The notes under the pieces were generated by a model. It worked only from the letters and a program-made list of their open reading frames with translations. It was not told where the DNA came from and did no database searches. Below, piece after piece: positions 43,861 to 55,627 of a stretch of 64,000 bases of DNA; the stretch's first letter is position 1; every line of letters begins with the position of its first letter. The DNA lies in NCBI GenBank assembly GCA_030765065.1, contig CM060984.1, forward strand, positions 103,149,488 through 103,213,487, written 5' to 3'. The position numbers were made by a program, and so were the translations under genes. The stretch comes from Deroplatys truncata. Its lineage: Eukaryota; Arthropoda; Insecta; Mantodea; Mantidae.

Positions 43861-44367
43861 GTGACGTAAAGTCACTTTGTCAAACCGGCGCCTACAAAGG
43901 TGTAACGCCGCCTCAACCGGATGTGACGGGGCCCTGGTGGCTCCATTCAATGGGACGTCTGCATCCTATAAATGGGAAAGAATGGGCAAGCGGGGTAGCT
44001 CAGAGATTTCATTAAGAGGTTGCGGAGAGCTGGAAGGGTGGTGGAGGGTGACACTATTACACGTGGAACTTTGATTCCAAGATAGGTTTTAATCTTTTAA
44101 ATAATTAATCTAAACTACATTCCAAGAGGGAGACAGCTAGACAGCTTTAGAGTTCACCTGATACAGGAAGAAGTCCAGTGTTCCATTTTCACTGTCTCAA
44201 AGACCGGCGAAAAAATTTCAAATTTAAAGAATTTGTTTAAAGGAACGACGGACACAGAGTCCAGCTAAGCACGTGACGAGAGCCACCCGAGACCGTCGAA
44301 AAACGTCACTTTAAATGCTGTAGCTCAAGCTGATCAAGTGGTAGCTTCAACGCTTACGTATAATTCA
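43861..44367. other. Unassigned GC-richer sequence between two opposing family A pieces
   Basis: The stretch contains a 65-codon frame (43877-44071) with no recognised similarity. GC content is higher than the flanks. It may be an unidentified insertion. Confidence 0.3.
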
Positions 44368-44904
44368 AACCATTGTTAACGGATATCTCCGAGACAGCTT
44401 ATGCCACAGAAAAGTTACTTGAAATAAATTGTGTGTTTTAAAGAAATCTACATTTTTGGTGTATACTTTTCGTCTATCGCTTATCTTTTACCAGTTATAC
44501 AGGTTCTACAAAATTACTACAAAAGGACTTCACAGACTATTCCCAGAAAATTCAAGATATACGTTGTATTTGCCATGCAGATATCTTTAATATATGACAT
44601 TTTAATAAAAATCGTTAGAGCCATTTTTCATAAAATAAAAAATTTGAAAAATCTTTTATGTAAAGTGTAGTTTGAATTGGGTTTTCTTAAAAATCTTCGT
44701 GTCGCATCTTTGGAAGAGACTGAACTTAAATACCAAGTTTGGAATTAATGCGACCCGTCTTTTAGTTTTGCTGTTAAAACACAGACACACATACACATGG
44801 ACCTTTTTCTAAAAATGATACAGGGGGCCTCAAAACGCGTATTTCCGGTGAAATCTCGATATCGATTTTTTGGGTGGTATATACCTACTATATGGTAGAG
44901 AAAG
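44368..44904 (-). repeat. Family A, diverged truncated copy
   Basis: It carries 'gagccatttttcataaaataaaaa', 'tttatgtaaagtgtagtttg' and 'ggtgaaatctcgatatcg', and ends 'ggtagagaaag' exactly where the ATGT microsatellite begins. Confidence 0.7.
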
Positions 44905-45003
44905 AATGTATGTATGTATGTATGTATGTATGTATGTATGTATGTATGTATGTATGTATGTATGTATGTATGTATGTATGTATGTATGTATGTATGTATG
45001 TAT
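44905..45003. repeat. (ATGT)n microsatellite, about 24.5 units
   Basis: The run is a pure, uninterrupted tetranucleotide repeat starting at the TA-flanked end of a family A copy. The 99-codon minus-strand frame across it is an artefact (alternating Ile-His-Thr-Tyr). Confidence 0.98.
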
Positions 45004-45687
45004 TTGCATTTAAATAACAATACACATACATAGATCCCTATCAATCATATTCGTCGGCAGACCTTACACTAAACACTGGTAAGCATATATTATTTCGCTT
45101 TGTTGCAGTGTCAAAGTGAGTTATACTGGTAAATCCATAATTGTACACATTAAGTTGTTTTATTTCCTTCCAACTTTACAAGAGCAAAGGAATTGCACAG
45201 TGTCTAGCACTTCACATGTTTTATACAACTATTTGCTTGGAACACATATAAAGAACATGAAATGCTATGTGATGAAGAACAATTTAAAGCTCTTGAGCAC
45301 CTTACACCACTCTTAGCATTTATTTCCACACCGTTGAGAAGAGATAGCATTTTAGTTGCTTTTTAGCAATGATGCATCCGCGTTTTTGTTGTATACCTAG
45401 TCTCAAAACAAAGGGTTGAAAGAAACACACTTTCACATTGCTAACAGCCAGTTCAGTAGCTTAATGCATTTCATTCTCAAAATATTTTCATATTTAAACT
45501 ATCGACTATTATCTTTATTTTGGGAAGTTCTAAATTAATAACTAATACTTCTTTGGTTAACCGTTCCTTTTGTTTTCTAGCCTTCCATCATTGTGTTTTA
45601 TTTAAAACAAGCTTAACTCGCAGCTCTGCTCGCGTTCTTCCCTTAAATGCGGATATTTTTCTCTTTTCTCTTTCATATTCTCAATAT
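45004..45687. other. AT-rich sequence, nothing recognised
   Basis: No coherent frame, repeat match or structural signal was noticed. Confidence 0.35.
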
Positions 45688-45801
45688 CTCACACACGGAC
45701 CTTTTTTAAAAATACTTTTTTGTCGCACCAGGGGGCCTCAAAACATGTATTTTGGGTTGAACACAATACTTACCCTGCTTACTATAAGTATTAGATAAAG
45801 T
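45688..45801 (-). repeat. Family A end fragment
   Basis: It shows 'cacacacggacctttttt', 'gggggcctcaaaacatgtatttt' and 'cttactataagtattagataaag'. Confidence 0.65.
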
Positions 45802-45802
45802 C

Positions 45803-45945
45803 GTCATCCGTGGTGTAGAGGTTAATATGCTAGCCTCCAGTTCCCGAGATCGCGGGTTCAAACCCGGCGGAGGGCGATTGATTTTTTTGGGACGCTAAAG
45901 ACCACAGCAGTTAAAGAACGGCCATAAATAAGTAAAAAAAAGAAA
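45803..45945 (+). repeat. tRNA-derived SINE, short
   Basis: The head CCGTGGTGTAGAGGTTAATA carries an A box (TGGTGTAGAGG), and CGGGTTCAAACCC is a B box at tRNA spacing with a perfect T-arm-like stem. The acceptor ends do not pair and an A-rich tail follows about 100 bp later, so it is a SINE and not a tRNA gene. Confidence 0.7.
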
Positions 45946-46784
45946 AAGGATTAGACAAAGCTTTAAATTGCAAGAAAAGATACATAGGTATGTGTAATCT
46001 TATGGATAAGTAACCAATAAGCGCAGTTATTTCGTCGTTTAGGTTTTAGTACGTCATATTCCAGAAGGCTTTCTTTCCCTATCACGTAAATAGACAATGT
46101 CAGCTATGAAATGATTAGTAACAAAGTCAAAGTATCGGTACCTCATTTATGATTAAGAGACAAATGAAGGCGAAACGTTTCTTTCTTGAAAAAAAAAACA
46201 AGCTATGCGTATGTCGCAGAAGATGAGTGACACTCGGAATTTTAGGAAATGCTTTGTTGGCTCTATCCCTTCGACTGTAGATTAGAACACTGTAAAGTGA
46301 AGTTATATGAGTATTATAATTTGAGATTTCTAGCTTTTACCTTGTTTGTGCTGGGTTTCAATTCACCGACTAAATTTGTCATTTTCTGGTTCACAATAAA
46401 ACCCCTCCCAGGATGCATACTAGAAAACTAGGTACCTCACATTATGTATGTATATATAGATATAGATATACTTTTCTTTAACTTGTCCTCTTTTACATGG
46501 GAGCGGTAGTATAATATAATATGTAAATTATAAAACTACTCTCCTCAGAATATTCTCTACTGAAAGTATCCAATGGTTCGTATAACTTCGGAAGACGCCA
46601 CAAAAATTTCTCTGAATCCATATATAGTACGAGTGATGACTATTTTGATTAGTTCACTACTTTTGACATCAAGACACGTTCCTAAATTATCCGAGATAGA
46701 AGGCAGTAAACGGATAATGATAAGTACCAAACATACAATTTTTGATAATCTATATTAACATGAAATTTACGTTGATAAAATATC
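45946..46784. other. AT-rich sequence, nothing recognised
   Basis: The short frames at 46249-46428 and 46573-46755 have no similarity that I recognise. Confidence 0.35.
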
Positions 46785-47590
46785 TACCATATGTGTATCA
46801 GGAGTGGTACACAGATGAAGAGCTTCCAGAAACTGGAATCCTGCACCGCAAGAAGACCTGTGGCCCTTTTTGCTTCTAGCATGACCCCTGGACGGAAGAG
46901 TTGAGGGGGATACTCGAAGGTCGACCAGATCCGGACGACGATGTGCCCTAACAATAACGAGGTCCCTCCTAACGATTCCAGATGGAGCACATCCTGGCGC
47001 CGGCTAGCCACGCCTTAGCCCTGCCCCCTGTAGTCCCGAGACACACGCCCGGGAATGGGGGAGGCAGGAGACCAACCAAATGCCAGGGAGAAAGCTTTCC
47101 AAAGCGCACATCCCACAGTGATTTTCCCAGTTAGTAATCGAATGCTGGGATGGTTTCTCTTACACCACTAATTTCCTGTTTATTATTTCCTGTGCCCATC
47201 ATTACCTTTCATCTGTTTCAGGGTTGAAGGAAATGCAACGGCGTTCGGTGTGTTTCAGCGGTACGGTGGAATTTAAAATTTCTTGCTGCCGTTTGGTGGG
47301 ACTTCTTCCTGGTAGCTGTCTCAATTGCCACGGGATCTCTGGGTGGCTCGGGACTTAGGTGGAGCTAGGCGGCGCCGCACTGACATCATGCTGCATCACA
47401 AGAACTCCGTCCTTGCTAGCGCACATCGTGTCCGTATCTGGTCGACCTTAGGATCTTCCCTCCATTCCTTCCTACCAGGGGTCACGTTGGAAGCAAAAAG
47501 GGCCCACTGTAGCCTACTTTGCAGTGCTGTACTCCAGTTACTTAAGGCCCTCCGTCTGCATACTCTTAACTCCTGATGTTCACCCGGCAA
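46785..47590. repeat. Inverted pair of family C SINE-like copies
   Basis: 46785-47110 reads like 780-1110 on the plus strand ('ggcc..tttttgcttctagcatgacccctgg', 'cgacgatgtgc', 'cctggcgccggctagcc'). 47115-47590 is the same family in reverse ('ccaggggtcacgttggaagc', 'gcacatcgtgtccg'). The two meet near 47112. Divergence is substantial, so the inversion is old or reflects two separate insertions. Confidence 0.65.
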
Positions 47591-47679
47591 GATGAGTCAC
47601 GCGTTGAATGAATACTACTGTAACGAATATAAGGGACTTTGTGTTGGTGGAGAAAGTCGAGTGAGAGTTCACATGAGAT

Positions 47680-47783
47680 TTTTGACTTTCTGTGGCACGT
47701 ATCTAGTAGATAGAGAAGGTATTGCATTCCATCCAAAAATTCGAAACCGAGACTTCACAGGAAATACATGTTTTGAGGCCTTT
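47680..47783 (+). repeat. Family A end fragment
   Basis: 'gactttctgtggcacgta...gaaggtattgcattccatcc' is followed by the oppositely oriented full copy. Confidence 0.65.
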
Positions 47784-47788
47784 TTAAA

Positions 47789-48499
47789 AAAATCTGATGT
47801 GTTACACTCACATGACTTTCTCTACTCTTGTACAATCTATTTTTACAAACGCCTATTCTCCATATGCTTCATATTAATCGAGATATCGAGATGTCAATCT
47901 TATTTGTAATTTTCTTGTAGATGCAAGGGAAATATGGTAGCTTTTAAGCGATAGTCAAATATTTTATCGCTGGTTGCTATGTGGCGCATTCCATTCTCTT
48001 TGCATGTCCAGGACATAAAAAAATGAATAACGAATTTGAGAAAAAGTATAAGTATTGGAAAATTTAAGGAAATAACAAGCAATATCTCGAAAACGGTTCA
48101 CTCAACAAAAAAAATGTATATGATATAAGTTGTGTATTTTAACGCGATCTACATTTTTTGTGTAGTAAAATTTTGTCTATCTCTTATGGTTTACCAGTTA
48201 TGCAAAAGTCGTTCATAATGAAGAATACTTTTGGAGACATTCCCAGAAATTTCGAGATATACATTTCATTTCTCATGACATTATCTTAAACATATGATAG
48301 TTTCATCAAAATCGTTAGAGCCATTTTTGAGAAAATTAAAATTTTCGAAAAATGTTCCATGTAAAGGGTAGTTTGGGGTGGGGGGATTTTCTTGAAAATC
48401 TTCGTGTCGCATCTCTGGAAGATACTAAACGTAAATACCATGTTTGGTGTTTATCCGACTGTTAGTTTTTGAGTTATGCTGTTCACAGACACACACACA

Positions 48500-48537
<38 letters not shown>

Positions 48538-48664
48538 CATGTTTCCAAAAATGCTTTTTTTGGATTCAGGAGGTCTCAAAACATGTATTTCCGGTGAAAT
48601 CTCGGTATCGAATTTTTGGGTGGAATGCAATACTTCCCCTACTTACTATACGTAGTAGAGAAAG
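47789..48664 (-). repeat. Family A, full-length copy
   Basis: The ends are AATCTGATGTGTTACACTC and GTAGTAGAGAAAG, with TA on both sides. A clean (AC)n tract lies at about 48487-48534. This is one of the better preserved copies outside the palindrome. Confidence 0.85.
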
Positions 48665-48667
48665 TAA

Positions 48668-49372
48668 AAAATGTCCGCACGTGTGTGCGTGTGTGTGTCT
48701 GTGAACAGCATAACTCAAAACCAAATTTGTTGTTTATTTCATTACCTTCCAAAGATGCGACACAACATTTTCAAGATAAGTTACATTACACCAAACTACC
48801 CTTTATGTGAAACATTTTCATACATTTTTGATTTTATAAAAAATGACTAACGATTTCGGTTAAAATACCACATTACATGGAAAATAAAATGTATATCTTG
48901 AATTTTCTGGCAATATCCTATGAAATCCTCTTTATTCGAAGGAATTTTGTGTAATCTTGTATAATGTAGACGAAAACGTACTACACAAAAATGTAGATCT
49001 CTTTAAAACACACAATTTATATCAATAACTTTTTCCGTAGCATCAAACCTTTCCGAGATTTTCGTTATTAATGGTTCGAATTGTTCAATAGTTAGCGATT
49101 CTCTTAAACTCTTGTCGACATTCAGTTGTTTCTCGCGATTCCATTGAAACAGTATGGAATTTTAAGACCAGAATATAGTCCCCGTTCTTAAACATTTGAT
49201 TTTCGCTGTTCTTTGTAAGTGTAACGAAATGTGTAAAGTAGCTATTTCTGCAAAAGGTTTGTTTGGATTAAAATGAAGTAGGTATAAAAATAAACTTTAG
49301 TAAGACTAGTTTATAAACCCACTAATAAATGATAGAGTAGAGAAACTCATGTGAACATATCACATCTGATTT
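48668..49372 (+). repeat. Family A, copy lacking its first 100 bp
   Basis: It begins inside the microsatellite region (GTCCGCACGTGTGTGCG) and ends 'gtagagaaactcatgtgaac..atcacatctgattt'. It abuts the previous copy tail to tail. Confidence 0.75.
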
Positions 49373-50640
49373 CCACGTAACACTTAAAGGAGTAGTATGA
49401 AAATAGACACTGTTGTTGTAGATTGTCCGTCATAGCTACAAGTTAATAAACGGATCTAAGAATAACATAGATAATAAATCATTTAGAGCACTGGAACAGA
49501 ACGTGCTGAATGTTTTGCATACGCATTACAAAGAATAGCACTTTAGTATTATGCTTCAATGCGTTTAGTAGCGGGCTCTGTGATACAAACGACTCGGCAC
49601 ATATTTATGAATCCATAAACGCCCAGTCTGATTTATAACGTTATCAGGGGTGGGTTGTTCAGCTGAACGCATTTTAATTACTTCTTCAATAATTCAACCT
49701 CTGTAGATCCGGTTCGCCTTTTAGCTGGTCCAAAGCTTTTGTTTGTTAGCTATTTATTTTTCATCCCCTCTCCGCGCCTGTCCATTCAGTATGTGGCATT
49801 GTTCTCTTGCAACCGCCTTATGGTATTGTTTTGCTTAATTATGTGAAAACTACAGGGTGCTGCACATCATATGACAATAGTGTACAAAGGGCAACCTGAG
49901 CGGTTGTGTATTGATCCGAGACTGTTCTTATTCAATGCAATCAACTAATGAATTATTGTGTATACATTGAGAGCATGAAATCTTTAAGGCAATGTATCTA
50001 TGAAAATAAAAAGTCCACAGTTTTCTTCTGTTTGCTTTGATATTTTTCGCATATACTCAGAACGTAAATCATGTAGTGCACAGAAACTTTTAACGAGCTA
50101 TGTAAAAAGGTGAACATATTGTTTTTTTATTCTTAATTAATCACTTTTTGATACGGTGTTATGAAATGCTTCTTAGATTCTATATTTTATCGTATAGCTG
50201 AATTACTTAATTTGAGCTTGGTATAAAAACATAAAAAGTTAATGTGCAGCCCTTTCTTAGTTTTTATTAGCTTAAGAGAAAATTTGTGTTGAATTTTTCC
50301 ACTTTTTCAAGGCGAATTATGGAAAACAATTTATGTGAGGTATTTAATAATTTTAACTTGTGCACAATAACTTTTAAATCCCCAATACCTGAAAATGTCA
50401 GGCTAATAAGATATAAAGTGTGTCTAAGGAGCGTTTTGAACATTGAAAAATGCTGAAAAAAGCAAAAGAAAAATAGAGATTAAATACAACGCAGTGCTTT
50501 ACCAAAAATACCCATTCGTTACTTTATACTTGGTATTAAAACACTAGTTGTGTAGCATGAAAGTACAGTATTTCATTTATAGCCGGGCCATAAATATATA
50601 TACGTAGTTCGCTTTCACTGCAGTGACCTCGGTATTATTA
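49373..50640. other. AT-rich sequence, nothing recognised
   Basis: No coherent frame or repeat match was seen. It could include the outer 5' part of the transposase relic that follows. Confidence 0.35.
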
Positions 50641-51087
50641 CTCTAGCGCACTGGTGGTGAACCCGCTCACGGCTACGTTCATTAGCTGTGTCAGTTTCTG
50701 CATTCAGTTCTAGCTGCAAAGACTAGAGTTTGTTTATTGTACTCAAAAGTGAAAGTTTATTCACGGCAGCTGCTTTCGGTGTGAATTACATTATATTATT
50801 GTTATTAGTTCAGTGAAATGCCTCCGAAAAATTCAAACTTGAGCAAAGAATTTTATGCATCTATAGTATGCACGTAAAAACCGAATCATGTAGGCAGGTA
50901 TGTAGACAGTTTCAGGAGAAATTTCCTGCTATTCCGGTTCCAGATAGAGAAACTATTAGATATCTGGTTAATACGTTTAGGACAATGGGATCGTTAAACC
51001 CTAAATCTAAGAACGAAAAGTAAATGTTCTAAGAATGTAAAAAATTGACGAAATTGCTGCATCATTCGAGCACTCTCCAAAGAAGCA

Positions 51088-52406
51088 CAGGGTTATTCAT
51101 AAGTCAGTGTCACATTTCGGAAGCTTGTTGCTAAATAAGTACTTGACATATAAGTGTAAATCATATACCAAATAAAAGGCAATCTCTCAAAGTGTGTTTG
51201 GTATACCTTACAAGTGTTCAATATGTGCGCCTCTGGTTACACGGGAGACATCCAGGAGATAGTCCAATTCCCCTCGCACTCGCACCAGCATGTCACGGTC
51301 GACCATTGCTATTGCTGTTGTAATGCGATTTCGGAGATCCTTCAAGTCAGCTGGAAGTGGTGGGATGAACCCCCTATCCTTCACATATCTCCAGAGAAAG
51401 AAATCACATGGTGTTAAGTCCAGGAGATCGGGGCGACTACCGAAACAATGCGACGTCATTGTCAGCATTTCGTCCAATCTAACATCACGGTAAGTTCTGC
51501 TTCAGGTACGCACGCACAAGTTGATGGAAGTGGGGTGCGGCCCCGTCCTGTTGGAAAACGAAGTCACCTCTGTCTGTCAGTTGCGGCATAAGCCAGTTTG
51601 CTAACAAGTTCAGATAAGTGATGCCAGTCACTGTGGATTCGGCGAAGAAAAAGGGCCCGTAAACCTTGTCCTTTGACAGGGCGCAGAACACGTTGATCTT
51701 TGGGAAGCTGCACACATGCTCGACTATCACATGTTGGTATTGGGTTCCCCAAATACGCACTTGCGACGGTTTACCTTCCCCGCCAAGTGAAAGGTTGCTT
51801 CATCGCTGAAAACGAGTCTGTCACCAAAATCATCATCATCTGCCATTGTAGCCTGCATATCATGGCATATTGTGTGCGACCCTCCTTGTCACCATCTGTG
51901 AGCGCCTGCAGGGGTTCCAGTTTGTACGGTTTCACCTTCAGTTACTTGCGAAGGGTCCGCCACACAGTCGACTGAGACATTCCCAGCTACAGACTTTCAC
52001 GATTTGTCGGTCATGAACACCTGCAACAGTGACGTGGGACGGTCCCGGCCTTCCGGGTCGTTTGAGTGACACAGAAAACCAGTGGGCTCGAACGTTTCAT
52101 ACCACCTCTTGATGGTCCTGCGATCTGGCGCATCCGTGTAAAAACGAGTGCAAAATCGCCGCTGAACAGTCACAGTAACCTCTGTTTTTGCAAACTGTAT
52201 CACGCAAAACGCTCTCACGTTACCTGTGAACGCCATTTTGTACCCTCCTTTCACTAGCGGCCAACCCCCTTACCACAACATGCGCGCTTCACGTGACGCA
52301 AACATGGAGAGTTTCTGTTTCCATACGTACATGGTTCGGACTCGCACGTCTCATACATCACGCACAAGATGTTTTCCAAATGTGACACTGACTTATGAAT
52401 AACCCT
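51088..52406 (-). mobile_element. Tc1/mariner-superfamily element (1319 bp), nested
   Basis: The terminal inverted repeats CAGGGTTATTCATAAGTCAG (51088) and the reverse complement at 52387-52406 match over about 32 bp. The flanks are CA on the left and TA on the right, compatible with a mutated TA duplication. It carries a minus-strand transposase. Confidence 0.88.
51208..52254 (-). pseudogene. Tc1/mariner-superfamily transposase, disrupted
   Basis: On the minus strand, MAFTGNVRAFCVIQFAKTEV and RRFCTRFYTDAPDRRTIKRWYETF form the N-terminal HTH (52240-52070). FSDEATFHLAGK near 51800 supplies the first D, and FFFAESTVTGITYL with FQQDGAAPHFH (51640-51535) the second. DLTPCDFFLWRYVKDRGF (about 51420-51360) has the third region, although the usual SPD is changed to LLD. 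The end CRVTKGAHIEHL-type sequence (VSRVTRGAHIEHL) is intact. Stops around 51990 and 51480 disable it. No function remains likely beyond being a substrate in trans. Confidence 0.85.
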
Positions 52407-52540
52407 GTATTTAAGACTTTTGCACAAAAGTGGGTGTTTCAAAAACCTCTGTTTATAGAGCTGCTAAACTTTTAAAATTGAGACGCTACAGAGTGACCGA
52501 TGTTCATAAATTACCACCTCGTGACGACGAGGAAAGCCAG

Positions 52541-52840
52541 GAACGTCTCACCACAACTTATAACAAGATTACTACTTATTATAGTGTATATTACTATCGC
52601 TCATGAGTAAGTAACGCGGACGTCTTAAAACGAAAAACCCCTCAGTGTAGTAGACAGTGCGGGGAGCACACATACGTGCGAATCGCGGCCCGAAAATAGA
52701 AGGAACCCACTGTGTAATTAAAGTGATTTTTTTTCTTCGAAATTTCAGAGATACCATTGTCTTAAGATAAGCAGTGCTGCAGGTTGTTAAGGAGAAAAAT
52801 TGCTATAAATGAAATAAAAGGAAATATGTTGTTATCCTTT
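52541..52840. other. Unassigned sequence
   Basis: Nothing recognised between the truncated transposase relic and a degraded family A copy. Confidence 0.3.
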
Positions 52841-52844
52841 CTTA

Positions 52845-53430
52845 TTTTTACTTTACCATTTTCCTAAGGTAGAGATAGTATGGTATGCTAACAAGTAAGT
52901 CCATGCTGAGATTAACTGAAAGCGTACGTTTTATTTTTAAAAATAATAGAAACCTGTGCGTGAGAGAGAGGAGAGAGAGAGAGAGAGAGAGAGCAAGAAT
53001 GAGACAGAGGCTACCTGTCGGTGAACTGCATAACTCATACATATACTAACAAGATGCATGATTTTGACGTTGTGAAGAGAGAGGCAGTAAAGCAATATCT
53101 TCCCATTGAAAAACCGAGACTGCGAAAAGACCGCGCTTTCTCCGAGCAGCACACCTTGGACATTTGGCATTTCTTTATAAAACTGGTGATTAATGTTTAT
53201 GACATTTTTGTAGTGCTTAAAGACTCATTTGAAGGAGTAAGACAAAGATTTCCAGCATATTTCTCCCACAGCCAGTAACTCTTTACATGGAAAAATGTTT
53301 TTAATTTTATTTCTTAAAATATGGTTGAGACGTTTTGAGTGGAATGCTGAAATGCGGAATAAAATATATACCTTATACTTTCTGTGAATAGCCTGCGAAG
53401 TACTCTTTATTCTTACTAAATCTATGCTAA
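52845..53430 (+). repeat. Family A, degraded copy with about 220 bp of foreign sequence
   Basis: 'tttttactttaccattttcc', a (GA)n tract (52965-52992) and 'gtgaactgcataactca' are family A. The expected continuation is missing until 'ctttacatggaaaaatg' at 53280. In between (about 53040-53275) lies unrelated sequence holding a 74-codon open frame starting at the ATG at 53055. It is not recognised. Confidence 0.5.
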
Positions 53431-54905
53431 TATGTGTTCCCTCGGAAAGCACCAAACCGATTTTGATCATACTTAAAACATTGAAACCCTTGTTCATTAC
53501 AATTGACATAGACTATATAACACACCTTATAATTTTAACTTTATATGATTAATAGAAATTAAAGAATTTACAAAGTATATATAATAGAATGTAAAGGCTT
53601 GGAGCAAGAAAAACTGTTTGCGAAGGATTTATCTTTGCATTGAGGAGGTTATAGAGTAGAAAAACAACTGTTTTTATCATGGAGTAGAAGATGACATGGG
53701 GTTGAAACCAGTTAGTGCTACTTCACAGAAAATCCGTGTAACGATAATGCAATTATTCCAAAGAATACTTAGATGGTAACGATTTTACACTGAGAAAACG
53801 ACACAGCGTCACAACAGACGATCGAATCTGTTTAGCAACGGTACGATATGTATGCGATACTTATGCCAAAATCTTTTAATAACCTCTGTTGTATTAAAAC
53901 AATTTTAGAAACGTTTTTCAAATACTTCCTCTGCATTTTAAAAACGCCTTCATTACCATCGTGTGATAAATAATTTAAATAAAGAGAGAAAACTGTATCC
54001 AGTGTAACATCAAAAGCTAGTCAACCTATATTTCACAATCAACAACTGAAAATATTATTTTTCGATAATTGCAGGTCGTGTGCAATTTCAAAGTGTTTAA
54101 CTTGGTAGCTTGAGGGTGAAGAATCTTTATATCCACCAGTTTTACCCCTTTACGTTGTCTATTGATTTTAGGGATTTCTGCATTGTATGAAAATAGGGTG
54201 GACTTTGTGTTATTAAATAACGATGCAACTAAAGAGAAAGTATAAAAGTTTAAAGTTTCATATACTTTGATTTAAAAAAATACTTATTAAAATTCCAATA
54301 TAAGATTCTGATAACTGTTTTGCCGTTATAAGACACTTAATGTACTTTCAGAACTTGGGGGTCTGTCCGAATGAATTTAGGAAATCATAAATACAATCTC
54401 TGTCGATGTTTCATTTCCATTTCAGCAAACATCATGGGATTTTCATGCATTATTGTAAATATCAGGGGCTTTAGGAGATTAGAATAATAAGGGTTAAAGG
54501 TGATGTTTCGATATAAAAATCTAGATTGCTATAGAATAATTTCATGAATAATACGGTGGGAGATTGTTATTCGAGATTTAAAAAACCATCCGCTAGTAAA
54601 TCAGCTAGTTTTATTTAACCTGGAAAACATAACAGATAAACAAAAGCTTAACACAAAGTAAATTTAAAAATTATTATAATATGTAATTTAAGATAGATAA
54701 CTTTATTTGTAGCATTATGTGTTACCGGAATATTCGTTATTACATACTGAATTCTCAGCTGACTATCTCCATATCCTGTACATAAACAAAATTCATTTTG
54801 AAATGTTTCAAAACGGAAATTAGTATTTATCGTGATTACCTAATTTATAAAATCCACAATTTCAGTTTGATTCTTTTGAAATTATAATACAGCAATCAGG
54901 ATTTA
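53431..54905. other. AT-rich sequence, nothing recognised
   Basis: This is long, low-complexity-leaning AT-rich sequence with no frame over 60 codons that looks coding. Confidence 0.45.
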
Positions 54906-54907
54906 AT

Positions 54908-55430
54908 ATGAGCGGGACGGCTCAGGCGGCAACGTCTGTGACCCGCATTCTGGAGGTCCCGGATTCAATTCCCCGTGACCGCCGACTCTGACCATGGCGG
55001 TTTTCGTGATTTTTCCCCTGGTCGCCTAGGCCGGGGTGATGTATTCTACTACGATTTCTCCTTTCCCTAATTTTCTGTCATATCATCTCTCCCTTTCGCG
55101 TTTCAGTTGTGACTTCGAGACCTGCGGTGCTGGCGGTGTCGGGCAGATGGCGTAGTTGCTTGCGTATTGGAAAGATTTCTCCCCGTGAACGCCAGGGTGC
55201 TCTGCCCCGCCCGTTAGGGTCGCTTTGTCACCCTCTCTCTTCTTGGTCTCTACTGGTGCGCGGGTGTTCAAACTGGAAATATTAGGGACTTCTGCGCGAG
55301 TAGGTGTGCGCCTGCGGACCTGAGACCTCTAACGGCTCCTTAACCTCATCCCTGCCTCCCGGGGGATATAGTCACAGTAGATGAAGCTGGTCTCAGTGGT
55401 GAAGTGTCCCCTCAGATAAACACATCCTAC
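54908..55430 (+). repeat. tRNA-derived SINE, long form, best head in window
   Basis: GAGCGGGACGGCTCAGGCGG carries the A box, and GGTCCCGGATTCAATTCC the B box about 35 nt later. The body has 'ccatggcggttttcgtgattt', 'cccctggtcgcctaggcc', 'atttctcctttccctaatttt' and 'gcggtgctggcggtgtcggg'. It is the plus-strand counterpart of 2375-2942 and 57005-57560, and 39185-39605 shares its body. Confidence 0.75.
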
Positions 55431-55627
55431 ATCAGGGTTTAATGTATAATATATACATCAAATAGCACGCATATGTTAACATTAATTCACGGGTTGTTAT
55501 TATTTTTGTTATTTCGTTTGCTGTTTTGAAAAACTGTTCCAAATATGCAATTAGTTTTTAAAATAGTTAATACCTTATAATTAAACTAGTTAATAGTAAA
55601 TTAATAAATTCTCCTGATACATTTTTG

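Larger units (their letters stand above)
50818..52540 (+). pseudogene. HTH/DDE transposase N-terminus, split by a nested element
   Basis: From ATG at 50818 (MPPKNSNLSKEFYASI) the relic reads, after a frameshift, CRQVCRQFQEKFPAIPVPDRETIRYLV and FRTMGSLNPKSK. It then reaches FEHSPKK just before 51088, where the other element begins. After 52406 it continues with SKTSVYRAAKLLKLRRYRVTDVHKLPPRDDEESQ. This matches the order in the related relic at 8925-9100 (EHNPKKS, then SQFSAWKATKLLKL). The DDE half is missing after about 52540. Confidence 0.75.

Noticed and set aside
44745-45044. 99-codon minus-strand frame
   Set aside because: It is a translation of the (ATGT)n microsatellite.
45803-45878. Functional tRNA gene
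   Set aside because: The A and B boxes and T arm are good, but the acceptor strands do not pair and a SINE-type body and A-rich tail follow.
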